Counted from the stretch's first letter, positions 35,985 through 47,815 are shown. The stretch: DNA of 64,000 nucleotides from Triatoma infestans (GCA_011037195.1 JAAEAF010003575.1:62001-126000); one strand, 5' to 3'. A program made the numbers and translations. Notes: generated from the letters alone by a model not told the origin.

Positions 35985-36835
35985 CTCCCTAGTCAGAGGA
36001 AGTATTGCGATCGCGCCAAATTTTCAAAATTGAGATTTTTCATCAGAAATACATGTTTTGATGTTCCATGAGGTCGGAAAAAAAGGATTTTTAGCATGTG
36101 GATGAGTGTTCGTGTGGACAACATATCTCAAAAATTCACAGGTCTCTCAAATTTGATATTTGGTTTAGATATTACCGATGATGACACCAAGTTTTCGTGC
36201 AAAATCCATCAACCAACTTTGCTGAATTTTTTTTCTCTTTTTTACGCGATTTCCTTTAAACTTGGTATACTATCTACACACATAAATACCTATCACTTTT
36301 ATTTGGAACATTTTCCTTAGAATTTTTTTTTGTTTTTTCAAGGGGTTCTGGGAGAATAGTAGCGTTATGCTTCCTCTAAAGTACTACTTTAGTACTGCTC
36401 GTGTATAATATTAATACACATTAGAAAACATTGGTAGAATCACAAATTCGATGACAATTGCTTAACCGGAAGTGTACGACATTACAGAATTGATATTTGA
36501 GTTTTATCCATTTTTGCTCGAAAAACCACTATAACGATTTCCTAATGACTTGGCGATTTCCTGTCACTTTTATTGTCAGAATTTTCGCGAAAAAGTATTT
36601 CTATTTAGGTGGTTCTGAGAAATCTGGGAATTCAAGTTCAAATGTTATGTTTGTTCAATATTATTGGTGCTGTATGTTGGACCCACAATGCGATCTATTT
36701 TATACCCAACACCACCTCTATATTAGTGTTAGTACAAATGAGTTAATTTTGAAGTTTAAAAAAAATTGCCATTTTATATTCGATTGTATTAACGCAATAT
36801 GAGAAAGTGGTGTAAGTATTTCACACCAGATTTTT
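35985..36835 (+). repeat. Modular repeat, forward, near-complete
   Basis: Starts GACTCCCTAGTCAGAGGAAGTATTGCGATCG (hairpin then left-end motif). It continues with GAGTGTTCGTGTGGACAACATATCTC (microsatellite site, unexpanded), TTTGATATTTGG, a degraded first core (CATCAACCAACTTTG) and TTCTGGGAGAATAGTAGCGTTATGCTTCC. A second core CTTAACCGGAAGTG lies at 36465, then a further decayed module. It ends with TGAGAAAGTGGTGTAAGTATTTCACACC at 36800-36827. At about 850 bp this is one of the best forward copies. Confidence 0.85.
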
Positions 36836-36839
36836 TTAT

Positions 36840-38640
36840 TTACGAAAAATTTCTTTTGATTGGCTGATTGTAACTGAGTTAACTGTGTGTGTGAACGCTA
36901 TGTACACTACATGCACACGGCTGTACTATATTTACAACGCTAGTGTCTGTGTATGTACACTCACTATAACGGTCTATATAATATATATATATACACACAA
37001 CATTGCACATACCATTGTTATGATATTGGCTGGGGTCTGATTGTGTTATCTAATGTATTGGCAGGTTTCTCCGTAGCTCTCAACCATCAGGGTTAAACCT
37101 AACATTCCCACCTGCTGCCCTTATCTCATGTTCGACATAATTGTTAACTTCTAGAATGAATATCCATATGTAAACTCGGTGGTAACACAATTTAATGATG
37201 AACTGACTTAGATCTTGCACTTCAGTTCTGTTTAGACTATTTTATGAAGCAATAATATATATAGAGCTACCTGTGAGAGTATGCTTGCATTTTTAAACAT
37301 CGTGATACGGGGTTTCATCTTTATGACCTTCTTTCTTGCATTGTAGAACTGTTTTAGACTTAAGTAAGCATGTTTCTTTGGAGACTCTGAAATTTCAGAG
37401 CCTTTGGCGAAGTATTGCTTGCAATCGTGAAAGGAAGTTTCACCTTTGTTTCCTTCTTTCTTGCCGCGGATGTTTTGATAGGTTGAATAAAAGAGAAAAA
37501 CACTGCTCTGGTGTCTGCAAGATTAAGCCTGGAGTTGGTCGGCTTTTATTCAGTAGTTTCTTCTAAATGGTGAAGTGGTGATTCATCTTGTTTTCTTAAG
37601 TCTTGCACTGTACACCTTTTTTAGAATTCACATGGGGATATGCTTTCTTATGAGGCAGTGCTTAATAAGAACAAATCCCCTTTTCGAGAAAAATGAAAGG
37701 CTTTACATGTAAAAGTTTAGAATGTGTTTTTCGGAGAAATCTGTACTAGCACTGCAGTGTGGAGCAGACCCTAAAAAAAAAACCATTCTAGTCCATCGAC
37801 AGCCCTGCTAAATGCAAGCTTTGATCGGATGCGAATCGCAAACTAGATCCTATTATCACTTATAGTAAAAAGAATTTTAGTTGAACAAGCGGGGAGGGAA
37901 GATCATTTGATTAGAATGCATTTTATTAAAGAGTATACTGATGTAATGGTTATATAAAAGGAGGGGGATGGGGAAATTTTTGGTCCAAAAGTTAAAACGT
38001 TTCTCATCCAGAGTGGTTGCGATGGTACATTGGTTAAATTACATTAACTCTGGCACACAATAGAGTAAGCACAATGGAATGGGTGCACACACACTGACAC
38101 AACATATATAGTTGAACATCGATGACGGGTTTCAGGGCTTTTACAATTATGATCTGACAAATCTCATTTGTCCGGCAGATAGCACGGTCATCGCCACACT
38201 ATAGTGCCGGCAAAATATGCATCGCGCAGTCTGTTGTCGGGATGAGTTGTTGTGATGGAGGGGAGCCACAGAGTGATGGAGGAAGCGGCAGGGGGAAGAA
38301 TCTGCTTTCATCATTTGTGCACACTCACACACAGAGATACAACTGTATATAATCTAATGTGATTATTTACAGACGATATGGACTATATATGTATGTATAA
38401 GTTCACAATACTTACACACACAAACATACATACCACCATAGGGAGGTCTATTGCGTTGTTGCTCGCTGCTACCACAAACCCCTTTTTTGGTTGCTGAATG
38501 CGCCCATGTGAGATGAGTACAGCATGAGATGCACTTTTTAGATAATTACAACAATGATCGTACTGCCAAAAATCACGTATATTGGCAGGTTCAATATCAT
38601 CAATAATTAAACATATAAAAGAAGTTATTTTTTACTTAAA
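36840..38640. other. No recognisable gene
   Basis: 37336-37566 is open for 76 codons and includes CRGCFDRLNKREKHCSGVC, loosely like a C2HC finger, but there is no second motif and no clear start. 38190-38300 is GC-richer without coding signal. The rest is AT-rich. Confidence 0.4.
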
Positions 38641-39736
38641 ATATCGGGTGTATAAACACTCACACGATTTTCTCTTGCTCTAATTAATACAATGTAATCA
38701 AGACATTTCTTTGGTGGGGATTTTACTTGTATACCTGACCAGCTTTATTTGGAGCGCTCTATTTCAAAATCAAGAAAGCATGTGCGAATTTAAATTTATA
38801 TTAACTGACAGACCTCCAAATACCCCTCTAAAATGATTTTTTTCAGAAAAATATATCAAATAAAAGTGATACGTTTCTATCTATCCAACAAGCATTCCAA
38901 GTTTAATGAAATTCGTTGTAACCGTTTTCGAGAAAATTCCAAAAAAGTCAAAAACCTACTCTGTAAAATCGCACTTACGGTTAAGCGATTTCCTTCAAAT
39001 TTGGAATTCTATCAATGCTTCTAATGTGTATTAATAGTATGTAGGTGGTAAAACTATGTACTGACGGGGTACTTTTGAGGAAAGGATAAAAGCTAGTGTT
39101 CCCCAGGATCCCCCAAAAAAATCGATTTACCCCGGAAAATGTTGCAAACATGACTGATAGTGTTCAGATTTTAAGGAAAATCGTTGGAGAGTTGGGAAAA
39201 AAATGTAGTGAAGTTTCACTTCCGGTTGCTGGATTTTGGGGTGGGGGTAGTGCCTAAACGGAACACCAGCTTCCTGCAACTTTTAGTTTTGGAGATATTC
39301 TGTTAAAATACTCATAGACAATTCGCTAAAAACATTTTTTTCGCATTCAGGGGACCCCAACATGTCTATTTGCGGGAAAAATTCAATTTGGAAAGTCCGG
39401 CCCGATCGCAACTTCCTCTTGCGATCGCAACTTCCTCTTGCAGCAATTCTGGCAATACTTAATGTCCCTCCATAAGGTAGCACGAACATGACAGTCAAGT
39501 GGCACTTTTAGAGAAAAACTCCGCTAGAAACATTGTAACATATACAGTTGGTGCGCTCTACTGGGGCAGAATATAATCACTTCTGTACATGCAGTTAGTA
39601 GAGCACTATCCCGTATATTGTGTTATTTATCTACGGGCAAATACATAAAATTTGAGTTTAAAGAAAATTTGCCATTTTATATGTATTTGTATTAACGGGA
39701 GTAAGAGAAAGTGGTGTGAGTATTTCACAACAGATT
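38641..39736. repeat. Modular repeat bounded by inverted terminal hairpins
   Basis: The left end (38645-38688) reads TAAACACTCACACGATTTTC then TCTTGCTCTAATTAATACA; the right end (39690-39736) is its inverse, GTATTAACGGGAGTAAGAGA then AAGTGGTGTGAGTATTTCAC. Between them lies a reverse copy with inverse cores at 38966 (degraded) and 39221 (CACTTCCGGTTGC) and a left-end motif doubled at 39405-39440 (GCGATCGCAACTTCCTCTTG twice), then a forward right-end block. The unit spans ~1.1 kb and looks like a composite with terminal inverted repeats. Confidence 0.75.
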
Positions 39737-39739
39737 AGT

Positions 39740-40515
39740 ATATTTGGATATCAAGTGAGAACGGTTGAGTGAATATAAATTTTTTGTTTAATATGAATTT
39801 AAATTTTTTAATCCACAATAATCCACAATGTGTTAATAATTTTTTTTTTTTTTTTAATTATTTTTAAAGCTGAAACAGTGGAAAAAATGCACTGCAGAGA
39901 GATATCGGGAGATTGTGGAACAAATATAGTGAGTGTGGGAGAGAAGTGTTGAACAGATAAATTGGAAGATGAATGCGGTCAGTTAGTGATAACAATGCGT
40001 GCAATATGTGCATTGGGCCTTTTATGTGAATGGGTGAGGGTTGATGTCAGTTGGAGTGAGCGGTCCAGCTGGCCTCTCGGCCGGGTTACAGTTGCAACCG
40101 ACTGCACTGGAGATAAGCCCCCTTCCCCACTTCACCGTCCCCCACTCACTCACTCTCTCTCTCACACACACTATGCCATATATATATTTGTATGAGTATA
40201 GAGGCGATCTCTATTGTGGTCTGTACGAGTCGTAGTTAGAGCCAGTGGCGGTTCCCAAGTGATGCTGCTCTAAACCAAAACACACTCTCATTCTCTCATC
40301 TGTTCATTCTCTGTTCATGATGCCACTAGTATAATTAGAATCATAATACTAATATCCTGATTTAAACCCCCACATTCAGTTTCCCAATCGCCATTGATAC
40401 TATAGCAGAAATCTGTTATTTCAGTCGTGCAATCATGTTTATAACCTGTATATACTTACTGTATTAGCTACAATCGTACCATCTAGTGATCAACTGTATA
40501 ATAAATCAGTTTGGA
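39740..40515. other. No recognisable feature
   Basis: A poly-T run at 39841-39855 and a moderately GC-rich patch at 39960-40150 without coding signal. Confidence 0.4.
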
Positions 40516-40669
40516 AAAAAAGATCTGTGTGGAACACTTACACGACCTTTACTATTTACTCTTGTCAATACAGCTGTATATACATAGTAACAAATTTTCT
40601 CTAAGCTGCCTCACCGGAAATATCCGTTTTGAGGTCCCCTGAGTCCAAAAAAGTGGCTTTTATCAAATG

Positions 40670-40734
40670 GTGTGTGTGTGTGTGTCTGTCTGTGTCTGGC
40701 TCTGTACGTGCGTCTGTGTGTATGTTTGTATGTG
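40670..40734 (+). repeat. TG-rich microsatellite inside the modular repeat
   Basis: Imperfect (TG)n with CT and CG variants, at the same internal site as the minisatellite at 7065. Confidence 0.85.
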
Positions 40735-40858
40735 AATAGAATAGCTCAAAAACGAAAAAACCGTAGAATGTTCAAACTTGATATTCCGTTAAGATATCAC
40801 TAAGGATCTGACAGTACGTTATACGTCAAAATTACTCAACCGGAAGTACCACTTTACT

Positions 40859-41273
40859 TGTTGTGGTGGTTGGTTCCGCAGAGCTGGAAAGCATCGGAGA
40901 CATTATCCGTGGTAACCTGCTTCATGTTTTGGTCATCGACCGGTTTCGGGCGTTCGCCCATCTTCAGGATGCGTTTTTCAGACAGTGTGACAACACAGAC
41001 TTGCACAGAGCAAACTTAGTTTACACACTGACTGCTTTTAACTGTATTTAAAACTAAACCCTTAAACTAGGCCACCCAGCTGACCATACCCCTTGACCTA
41101 GTTTAAGAATTTAGTTTTAAATACAGTTAAAACCAGTCAGTGTGTAAACTAAGTTTGCTCTGTGCAAGTCTCTGTTGTCACACTGTCTGAAAAACGCATC
41201 CTGAAGATGGGCGAACGCCCGAAACCGGTCGATGACCACAAAATGAAGCAGGGACCACGGAAAATGTCTCTGA
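40859..41273 (+). mobile_element. Foldback element, copy 2, with 12-bp target duplication
   Basis: About 190-bp arms meet near 41085: CGACCGGTTTCGGGCGTTCG at 40938 mirrors CGAACGCCCGAAACCGGTCG at 41212, and TTTTAACTGTATTTAAAACT at 41035 mirrors AGTTTTAAATACAGTTAAAA at 41113. The left end has the extra TGTTGTGGTGGTTGGTTCCG segment and the right end lacks it, the same asymmetry as copy 1 in the opposite orientation. TACCACTTTACT flanks it at 40847-40858 and 41274-41285. Its insertion splits a modular-repeat core from the following ACTAGTTG, showing relative age. Confidence 0.92.
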
Positions 41274-42199
41274 TACCACTTTACTAGTTGTTTTTTTACA
41301 TTTTTACGATTATTTAAAAAATGGCTCCAACGATTTCTTGAAACTTGGTAAATCAACTACACATACAAAGAGCTACAACTTTTATTTGAAACATTTCTCC
41401 GGAAAAATCCATTTAAGAGTACTTTTGGCGGAGGGGTGGGGTTACGGTTTTCTTTAAAGTGCTATTTCAGTTTATTCGACAATTCTGTCATCTAAATAAT
41501 GTTAATTAGAATTAGATGTGTTGTAGAAATTCCGAGTTTGAAAAAAATCTGAAGACCGGAAGTGCGTTTACTTTACCCACTTTACTAGATGATTTTTTCA
41601 CTTTTTCGCGATTTTCTCAAACATGGCTCCGACGATTTTTAAACTATGCATACAAAGATGTACAACTTTTATGGAAAACATTTCTCTGGGAAAATTCATT
41701 TAATGGCACTTTTAGTGTGGAGGGGGAGGGGTTATGTTTTTGCCCAAAGTGCTATTATAGTTGATTATCAATTCTGCAATCCAAACAAAATTAATTAGAA
41801 ATAAATGGATTGCCAAAATTCCGAGTTTCAAGAAAATTAGTTAACCGGAAGTGCGTTTTTACTGAACAGTTTTTTTCATTTTTCGACGAATTTCATTAAA
41901 TTTCGTACACTAGCTACAAAATTTGTCAATTATAATTTTGAGAACTGAAGTAAGAGAAAGTTGTGTGAGTGTTTGACACCAGATTTTTACTTTTTTTATT
42001 TGTACCAAAGTAAATATAGTGGTGGTGGCCGCGGAGGCGGCGGGGACGGATAATTACCTACCTACTAATCCAGCCAGTTAGAGAACGATTACATTGTGGT
42101 GACCGCCAATAATATCGAACAAAAACATTTGAATTTTAACGTCCCTGATTCCTCACAACCACATATTTTTTTTTTTTTTTAAATGTGTAATAAAAGTTT

Positions 42200-43090
42200 A
42201 TTTCTGTGCAGTTAGCATTCCAAGTTTGAAGGAAATCATTATAGACATTTCCTGATAATTCCAAAATTCTCAGAAATCTATTTTGTCAAGTTGCACTTCC
42301 GGTTAATTGATTTTCTTCAATTTGCTTCTAATATATATAAATATTATGTAATCGATAGAACCATATATTGTATTGAAGTATTTCTTTAGAGCGAACGTTT
42401 AACGTTAGCACTACTATCGTCGATTCTGACATGAAGGTTTTCCGCAAAATCCACGAACAGGAAGTGCTACTTTATTGAATGTTTTTTTTTGTGTCAGTTT
42501 TTGTGATTTTTTTGGAAAACGACTCGAATGATTTTCATGATCACTTAGATTTCATACATTTTCCCGGGAAAATTGATTTTGGGCTGGGTTTTGGGGAACA
42601 GTAGCGCCTATGCATTCTTCTAAAATACCACTTTAGTATAATTATACGAGTATATGGTTTTACCATCTACATAATATTAAAAGCACATTAAAAGCATTTA
42701 TATAATTCCAAATTTGAAGAAAATAGTTTTTTGGAACTTTGAGTTTACAGATTAGGTTTTTGAGTTGTTTTTATTTTTTGGAATTATCTGGAAAACGGTT
42801 ACTACGATTTTCTTTAAAGTGGAATGCTTGCTGTGTAGATAGAAACGTAACCTATTATATGAAACATTTTTCTGAAAAAAATTCTGGAAGTGAATTGATT
42901 AGATTTGTCACTGGGCTTGAAAAAAAATTCGATTATCCAAAATTAGAATTTTCTGAACATTGTTTATACAGCGATTATCTCAATAAAGCACTAGGGGGGT
43001 TACTTCGACTATATGTATTGGCCTATCACTTTTGTTTCAAAATTTTTTCGGTGAACAAGTGGGGAATAATAAGGGGTTTTCTGTGAGGAA
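42200..43090. repeat. Modular repeat, reverse (42200-42450) then forward (42430-42790) fragments
   Basis: GCACTTCCGGTTAATTGATT at 42293 is an inverse core. From 42450 a forward copy runs CAAAATCCACGAACAGGAAGTG, ATTTTCCCGGGAAAATTGATTTTGG and CAGTAGCGCCTATGC, ending near AAAACGGTTACTACGATTTTC at 42793. 42900-43090 is an unrelated, unidentified insertion. Confidence 0.65.
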
Positions 43091-45840
43091 CAGATCTCAT
43101 GCTACCTTCAAAAATTCACATTTCATTATAGTGCAAGTTCCGCCAGCTGTTCAATATTGAAGGCAACCATATATTTAGTAAAGATCCGAACTTTTTCAAA
43201 GAACTTTTTCACTTGGAAAAACATTGAAGAATTGCAGTAAGAGAAAGTCCTGATATTATAAAATAAAGTTTCACTCTGAAAATAACTTTGAAGACAATTT
43301 CGAACTTAGTAGGAACTTTTCTAACTGAAAAATTAAGAACTTAAATTTTAGTGAGAGAAAAATTCATGAGTGTGGTTATCACGCCATATTAGTATTACAC
43401 ATAACGTGAATATATACGTGAATTCAGAAGAATTTTTTTTTCAAAAAAAAAAAATTTGCAGCCATATTGTTCAATTGATTGACGTATTGTTGGTCCATTA
43501 CTATTATTACTCTATGTTAAGGCTGATAGATGGGATTGGTGCGTGAGCCTTAAGTAAAGTGAGCAATTTTAGAACACGGGTATTGGGCATTTAGTCACGT
43601 ATATTTTACATATATATATGCGATTATTTTGCACCTTTATGTACATTTTTTTTCTTCTTCAAAATATTCTATAAAAACTATTATGTTTTGTAGTATTAGC
43701 TGTGAATGTATGTATAAGAATTTATTAGCATTGAAATAGTTGCAAACCATTTTTTTTATCAATCTATGACAGAAAGGAGAGACAAGCATATGACACGTTT
43801 GAAGCGTTTTGTTGATGAGTAAATACTTTTGAAAACTTTTTTTCCTTGTCTGTCATTTTGTTTACATGGCCATTATCGTGATATTGGCAATAATTTTAAC
43901 AGAATTTATTGTTTAAGTAAGATCTGGGGATGAAACATACGTTCCAACCTGGCCACTGGCCTAAATTGAAATTTAGATTAATAACTTTAAGATTAACGAA
44001 CTACTAGATAAAGTATTCGTAGATTCGTTAAGGATGCTGTCAGAGAAATAATTCCATAGAGAATCATGGAATCATTTTTATCCATTGTAGTTGTCATCTG
44101 TAAAGATTTAGGAATATGCTGTTGGAAATAAGAGATTCGTTGTTAAATAGAGCTTTTTTGTTATGAAGAATACAGTGCACTGTAACCTTGCAAAGTGGTA
44201 GATGTCTCCCTACAATCACCATGAAAACCTATAACCCTTCCAAGTCTATTTCTCTAAGAATATTCCAGCTATGGCAAGATTCAAGGAAGGATATCTATTC
44301 TTCTAGCCCTTACACCTTCCACCCAGATAGGTTTGAGATGGTTCTTAAAAGCCGAAGAAACTTTATGAAAAACATATTCTGAAATAAAATTGTATTTTGA
44401 AAGTAAAGTATTTACGAAAATAGGTATTTCTTTAAACTAAAAATGTTTGCTTAGAATACTCATTACCACGCCCAGCGGAGTGCACCATAATTCTGCACCA
44501 ATTCAAATTAAATATTCAATTAACATTACATAAATAGGCTACACTTTCTCTTCAATTTAGAATAGTATTACAACCTCGCAACTTCTTACTTCTATCACCG
44601 TGCTAATTCTCCACTCCAGCTTGATATCACCAATAGTACAAGTATTAAATAGAGTAGCGACTCTTTTGTCAGAGCTGAAAAACATGAATTTGTATCTTAA
44701 CTAGCTATCTGTTCGTTCTTTAGCTAACTAAACGAAATATTTCACAGTAAAAATGTACGAAGGATTTCGCCAGGGAGTTCACTTGCGAGTATGTTCACAC
44801 TGGCGTCATATTCCCAGTTTTCGGGACACCAAAAATCTGGGAAGAAAACTGGCTACTAGCTTATACCCTATAGCTTACATATTTTACTTAAAATAAATTT
44901 TGAGGGTCCCCGTTACAATGTACATCGCAATGGGACTAGTTATCACAACTAAATAAATGAATCACTTTTCAGATTATATTTCATATAATAAAAACTTACG
45001 TCAAGGATCGAATACTACAATTGACGATAAATGATTGTACCTTTTGAAAAAATAATCAAATGTAAATTCTGGTAGAAATGTAAAAATAATTATTCAGTTA
45101 CACACACTATTCACATGTAGTATTAAAGTCTACGAGAATTTCCGACTCTTTCTTGCCTGATATTTATAACTTTTCCCGTAATATGTGGTCAAAGACGAAA
45201 ACAACCATCACGGACTTACGCACAAATATTTGTATGAAATACAATAAAGGAAGTCAAAGAAATCTAATATTTTTTATTTAAAAAACAAAAACAAAAAAAA
45301 AATAACAGACACAACTCCGGTAGCGTGCTTTCAATATGTTGTTTTCTCGCTGTCACTACTAGATGGCATTTCCGTTCAAACACACACAGTGTATTGGATT
45401 GCCGGACCATACTGCTCCCCCTCCCATAAACACTGTGGATGTGGTTTTTATTTACATATAGGTAACTTTGTTCATTTTTATTTTGTTTTATTTTATTTGA
45501 TCATTCTTAATTTATTCTTCAATGGAGAATTCCGGTATAGTTTTACCGTTTATTTTTTTCTCTTTACTTCAAAAAAAAAAAATCAAAGCCCCCTTTTGTA
45601 AACAAATCCATAAATAAAGTCGGCAGTTTTCGTTAAATCTTCGGTTTTGTTCGTGTAAAAAAAGTGCTCACAATTTTCCTTCCAACATTCTGCTGCTAAA
45701 GTGAAAATTCAAGAAGGCTGCTGAGAAAGAGTTTGTAACTATCTCATTCGGAGAAATGTACGGACTACCATCTTATTTAAAGATAACGAGAGAATCAGGC
45801 AAAAGTTATAAGGCAAATAGTTGTTAATCCAAAAGTTACT
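43090..45840. other. No recognisable gene
   Basis: Only a decayed repeat terminus (GCAGTAAGAGAAAGTCCTG near 43233) and scattered poly-A or poly-T tracts. The last ~250 bp could be an unrecognisably decayed 5' part of the LINE that starts at 45840. Confidence 0.45.
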
Positions 45841-46470
45841 GTTTTTAACGATCTATGCAATATCTAGCGTATGCTGATGATGTTGTTATAATGGCAAGAA
45901 ATATGAAGCCGTTAGAAAATAGTTTTGAGCATTCAAGAGAAGCGTGGCATCAGTCGGCCTTGAAATCAACTTCAACAAAACCAAATATTGTGTTGACATC
46001 ATCCAGATATAACAATAGAATCTGTCGGTCGCAACGTTCTGAGAATAAATGGGAAGAACATTGAAAATGTAAACACATTTAATTACTTAAGAGTTATATT
46101 TACTCAGCAGGAAAATAAAAGAAAGTATGGCTGCCGGCAGCAGATGCATTTTTGTTTTGAATGCAATGTTCGAAACGAAATTACTTTCAAGGCAATGTAA
46201 GCTTAGAATCTGTAAAACAGTAGTCCGCCCCGCAGTTAGTATGGGATGTGAGTCGTGGATATTAAACGTATGTGAAGAGAATGTTTTGTGCAATTGGAAA
46301 ATTAAAACAAATACGGAGCTAAGAAGTCTATACAATGCACCCCCTGACAATAGGACTCGATCATGTCGAGGATGATATCAGAAAGTTAAAAATGCGACGA
46401 TGATCGGGCACTCGGAGAAACATTATTTGGTGGTGAAAGCCCTACGGTGACTGGAGTGGAAAAATAAAGT
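45840..46470 (+). mobile_element. Decayed LINE, RT catalytic box to thumb
   Basis: QYLAYADDVVIMARNMKPLE at 45858-45917 carries an intact YADD box. After frame changes come NGKNIENVNTFNYLRVIF at 46049-46102 and then SRCIFVLNAMFETKLLSRQCKLRICKTVVRPAVSMGCESW at 46138-46257. That is the usual KLR-Y-KTV-RP-V-YG-E-W block of insect LINEs, followed by LRSLYN. Several frameshifts. Same broad type as 15880-16905. Confidence 0.85.
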
Positions 46471-46589
46471 GATGCACAAATTTTATGTCAAATTTTTTTA
46501 TCTATAAAACTGAGAATATTTACAGTACACTTAAATAACCTCAAAACTTTCTAGGAGACAAAGTAGAATATGTTACTAAGATACCACTT

Positions 46590-47100
46590 TACATCAGTTT
46601 AGTTTTCCATAGAATTCACTTGTAATGAAATCATCCAGATTTAGTTGTAATTTATTTACATAGGGAGGAATGGGGTTATGTTTCCTTCTAATGTGCTATC
46701 TTAGTTGTAAATACATGTGATTTAAATAACATTAATTAGAAATAAGTAGATGACCAAACTTCCAAGTTTCAAGAAAATTAGTAAGCCGGAAGTGCGTTTT
46801 TACTGAACAGTGTTTTGAGTTTTCGTGATTTTGTCTATTAACGCAATTTGGTACACTAAATGGAGATTTATCACTTTTGTTTGAACCTTTTTTCTGAGAA
46901 ATTAGTTTGATAAAGTTTTGGGGGGGCGGGAGGAAGTCTCATTAAAAAAATCATATTATTAAATATAGATTCTCCCCCTGACATAAAACTGAAGACAAAC
47001 ATTTAGTCAATATTGTAAGTTTGAATAAAATGTATTAATTATAATTTTGTAAACCGCAGTATTGAGAAAGTCGTGTGAGTGTTTCACACCAGATTTTGTT
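46590..47100 (+). repeat. Modular repeat, forward right half
   Basis: GGGGTTATGTTTCCTTCTAA at 46671, core AAGCCGGAAGTGCGTTTTTA at 46783, TTTGAACCTTTTTTCTGAGAAATT, and the terminal GAGAAAGTCGTGTGAGTGTT then TCACACC at 47064-47090. Confidence 0.85.
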
Positions 47101-47454
47101 TTTACTATAAAACGTTAAAATATTAAATTGAATTTATTATTTGTATAAATTAAGGTTGAATTACATATTATAATGTTATAAAATAAGGCACATTAAGGCC
47201 ACCCGGGAGATTGTGTTTATTAAAAATGCCAACAGATAGCGCTGGCTTCAACTCTACGTCTGCAAAATACAATACACAGGTTTGCAAGTCTTTTGTTTCA
47301 GCCTACTGTATTCTAAATTAAACTGAGCCATAATATAAATTATTTTAGAACCATGTTAGCAGCTATAAAAACTATAATAACATAATATCAGGGATAAATA
47401 AATTGAATAGAAAAGTTTATCACTTTTTCTGCACTATTGTGGGAATAAAAATAA
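47100..47454. other. No recognisable feature
   Basis: AT-rich sequence between a repeat end and a foldback element. Confidence 0.4.
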
Positions 47455-47791
47455 TCAGAGACATTTTCCGTAGTAGCCTGCTTCATTTTGTGGTCATCAA
47501 CCGGTTTCGGGTGTTCGCCTATCTTCAGGATGCGTTTGTCAGACAATGTGATAACACAGACTTGCATAGAGCAAATTCATTTTATACACTCTCTGTAGAG
47601 TATATAAACAACTGATAGAGTGTATAAAATGAATTTGCTCTGTGCAAGTCTGTATTATCACACTGTCTGACAAACGCATCCTGAAGATGGGCGAACACCC
47701 GAAACCGGTTGATGACCACAAAATGAAGCAGCTACCACGCAAAATGTCTCTGATGTTTTTTTCCAGCTCTGCGGAACCAACCGCCACAACA
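47455..47791 (+). mobile_element. Foldback element, copy 3
   Basis: Short left end TCAGAGACATTTTCCG, arms with CAACCGGTTTCGGGTGTTCG at 47499 against CGAACACCCGAAACCGGTTG at 47692, centre near 47605 (shorter arms than copy 2). The long right end is CAGCTCTGCGGAACCAACCG then CCACAACA. The flanks 47444-47455 (AATAAAAATAAT) and 47792-47803 (AATAAACAGAAT) match in 10 of 12, a possible decayed 12-bp duplication. Confidence 0.85.
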
Positions 47792-47815
47792 AATAAACAG
47801 AATGATTAGCTAACA

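Larger units (their letters stand above)
40517..41986 (+). repeat. Modular repeat, forward, with inverted terminal hairpins and a foldback insertion
   Basis: Left end GATCTGTGTGGAACACTTAC at 40522, right end GAGAAAGTTGTGTGAGTGTT at 41955, inverted relative to each other. Inside are the left-end segment (CACCGGAAATATCCGTTTTGAGGTCCCC), the TG microsatellite site at 40670-40734, and CTCAAAAACGAAAAAACCG. Cores lie at 40840, 41554 (GACCGGAAGTGCG) and 41843 (AACCGGAAGTGCG), giving a ~290-bp period between the last two. The foldback element 40859-41273 is inserted right after the first core. This is the most complete copy. Confidence 0.9.

Noticed and set aside
37336..37566. ORF with CRGCFDRLNKREKHCSGVC, possible zinc finger
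   Set aside because: The spacing does not fit C2H2, there is no second finger and both flanks are full of stops.
5704..38220. Shared string CTATAG(C/T)GCCGGCAA near 5710 and 38200
   Set aside because: About 16 bases of similarity without extension; could be chance or a very old repeat.
40863..41356. Paired ORFs with FAHLQDAFFRQCDN on both strands
   Set aside because: They are translations of the two inverted arms of the foldback element, not a protein.
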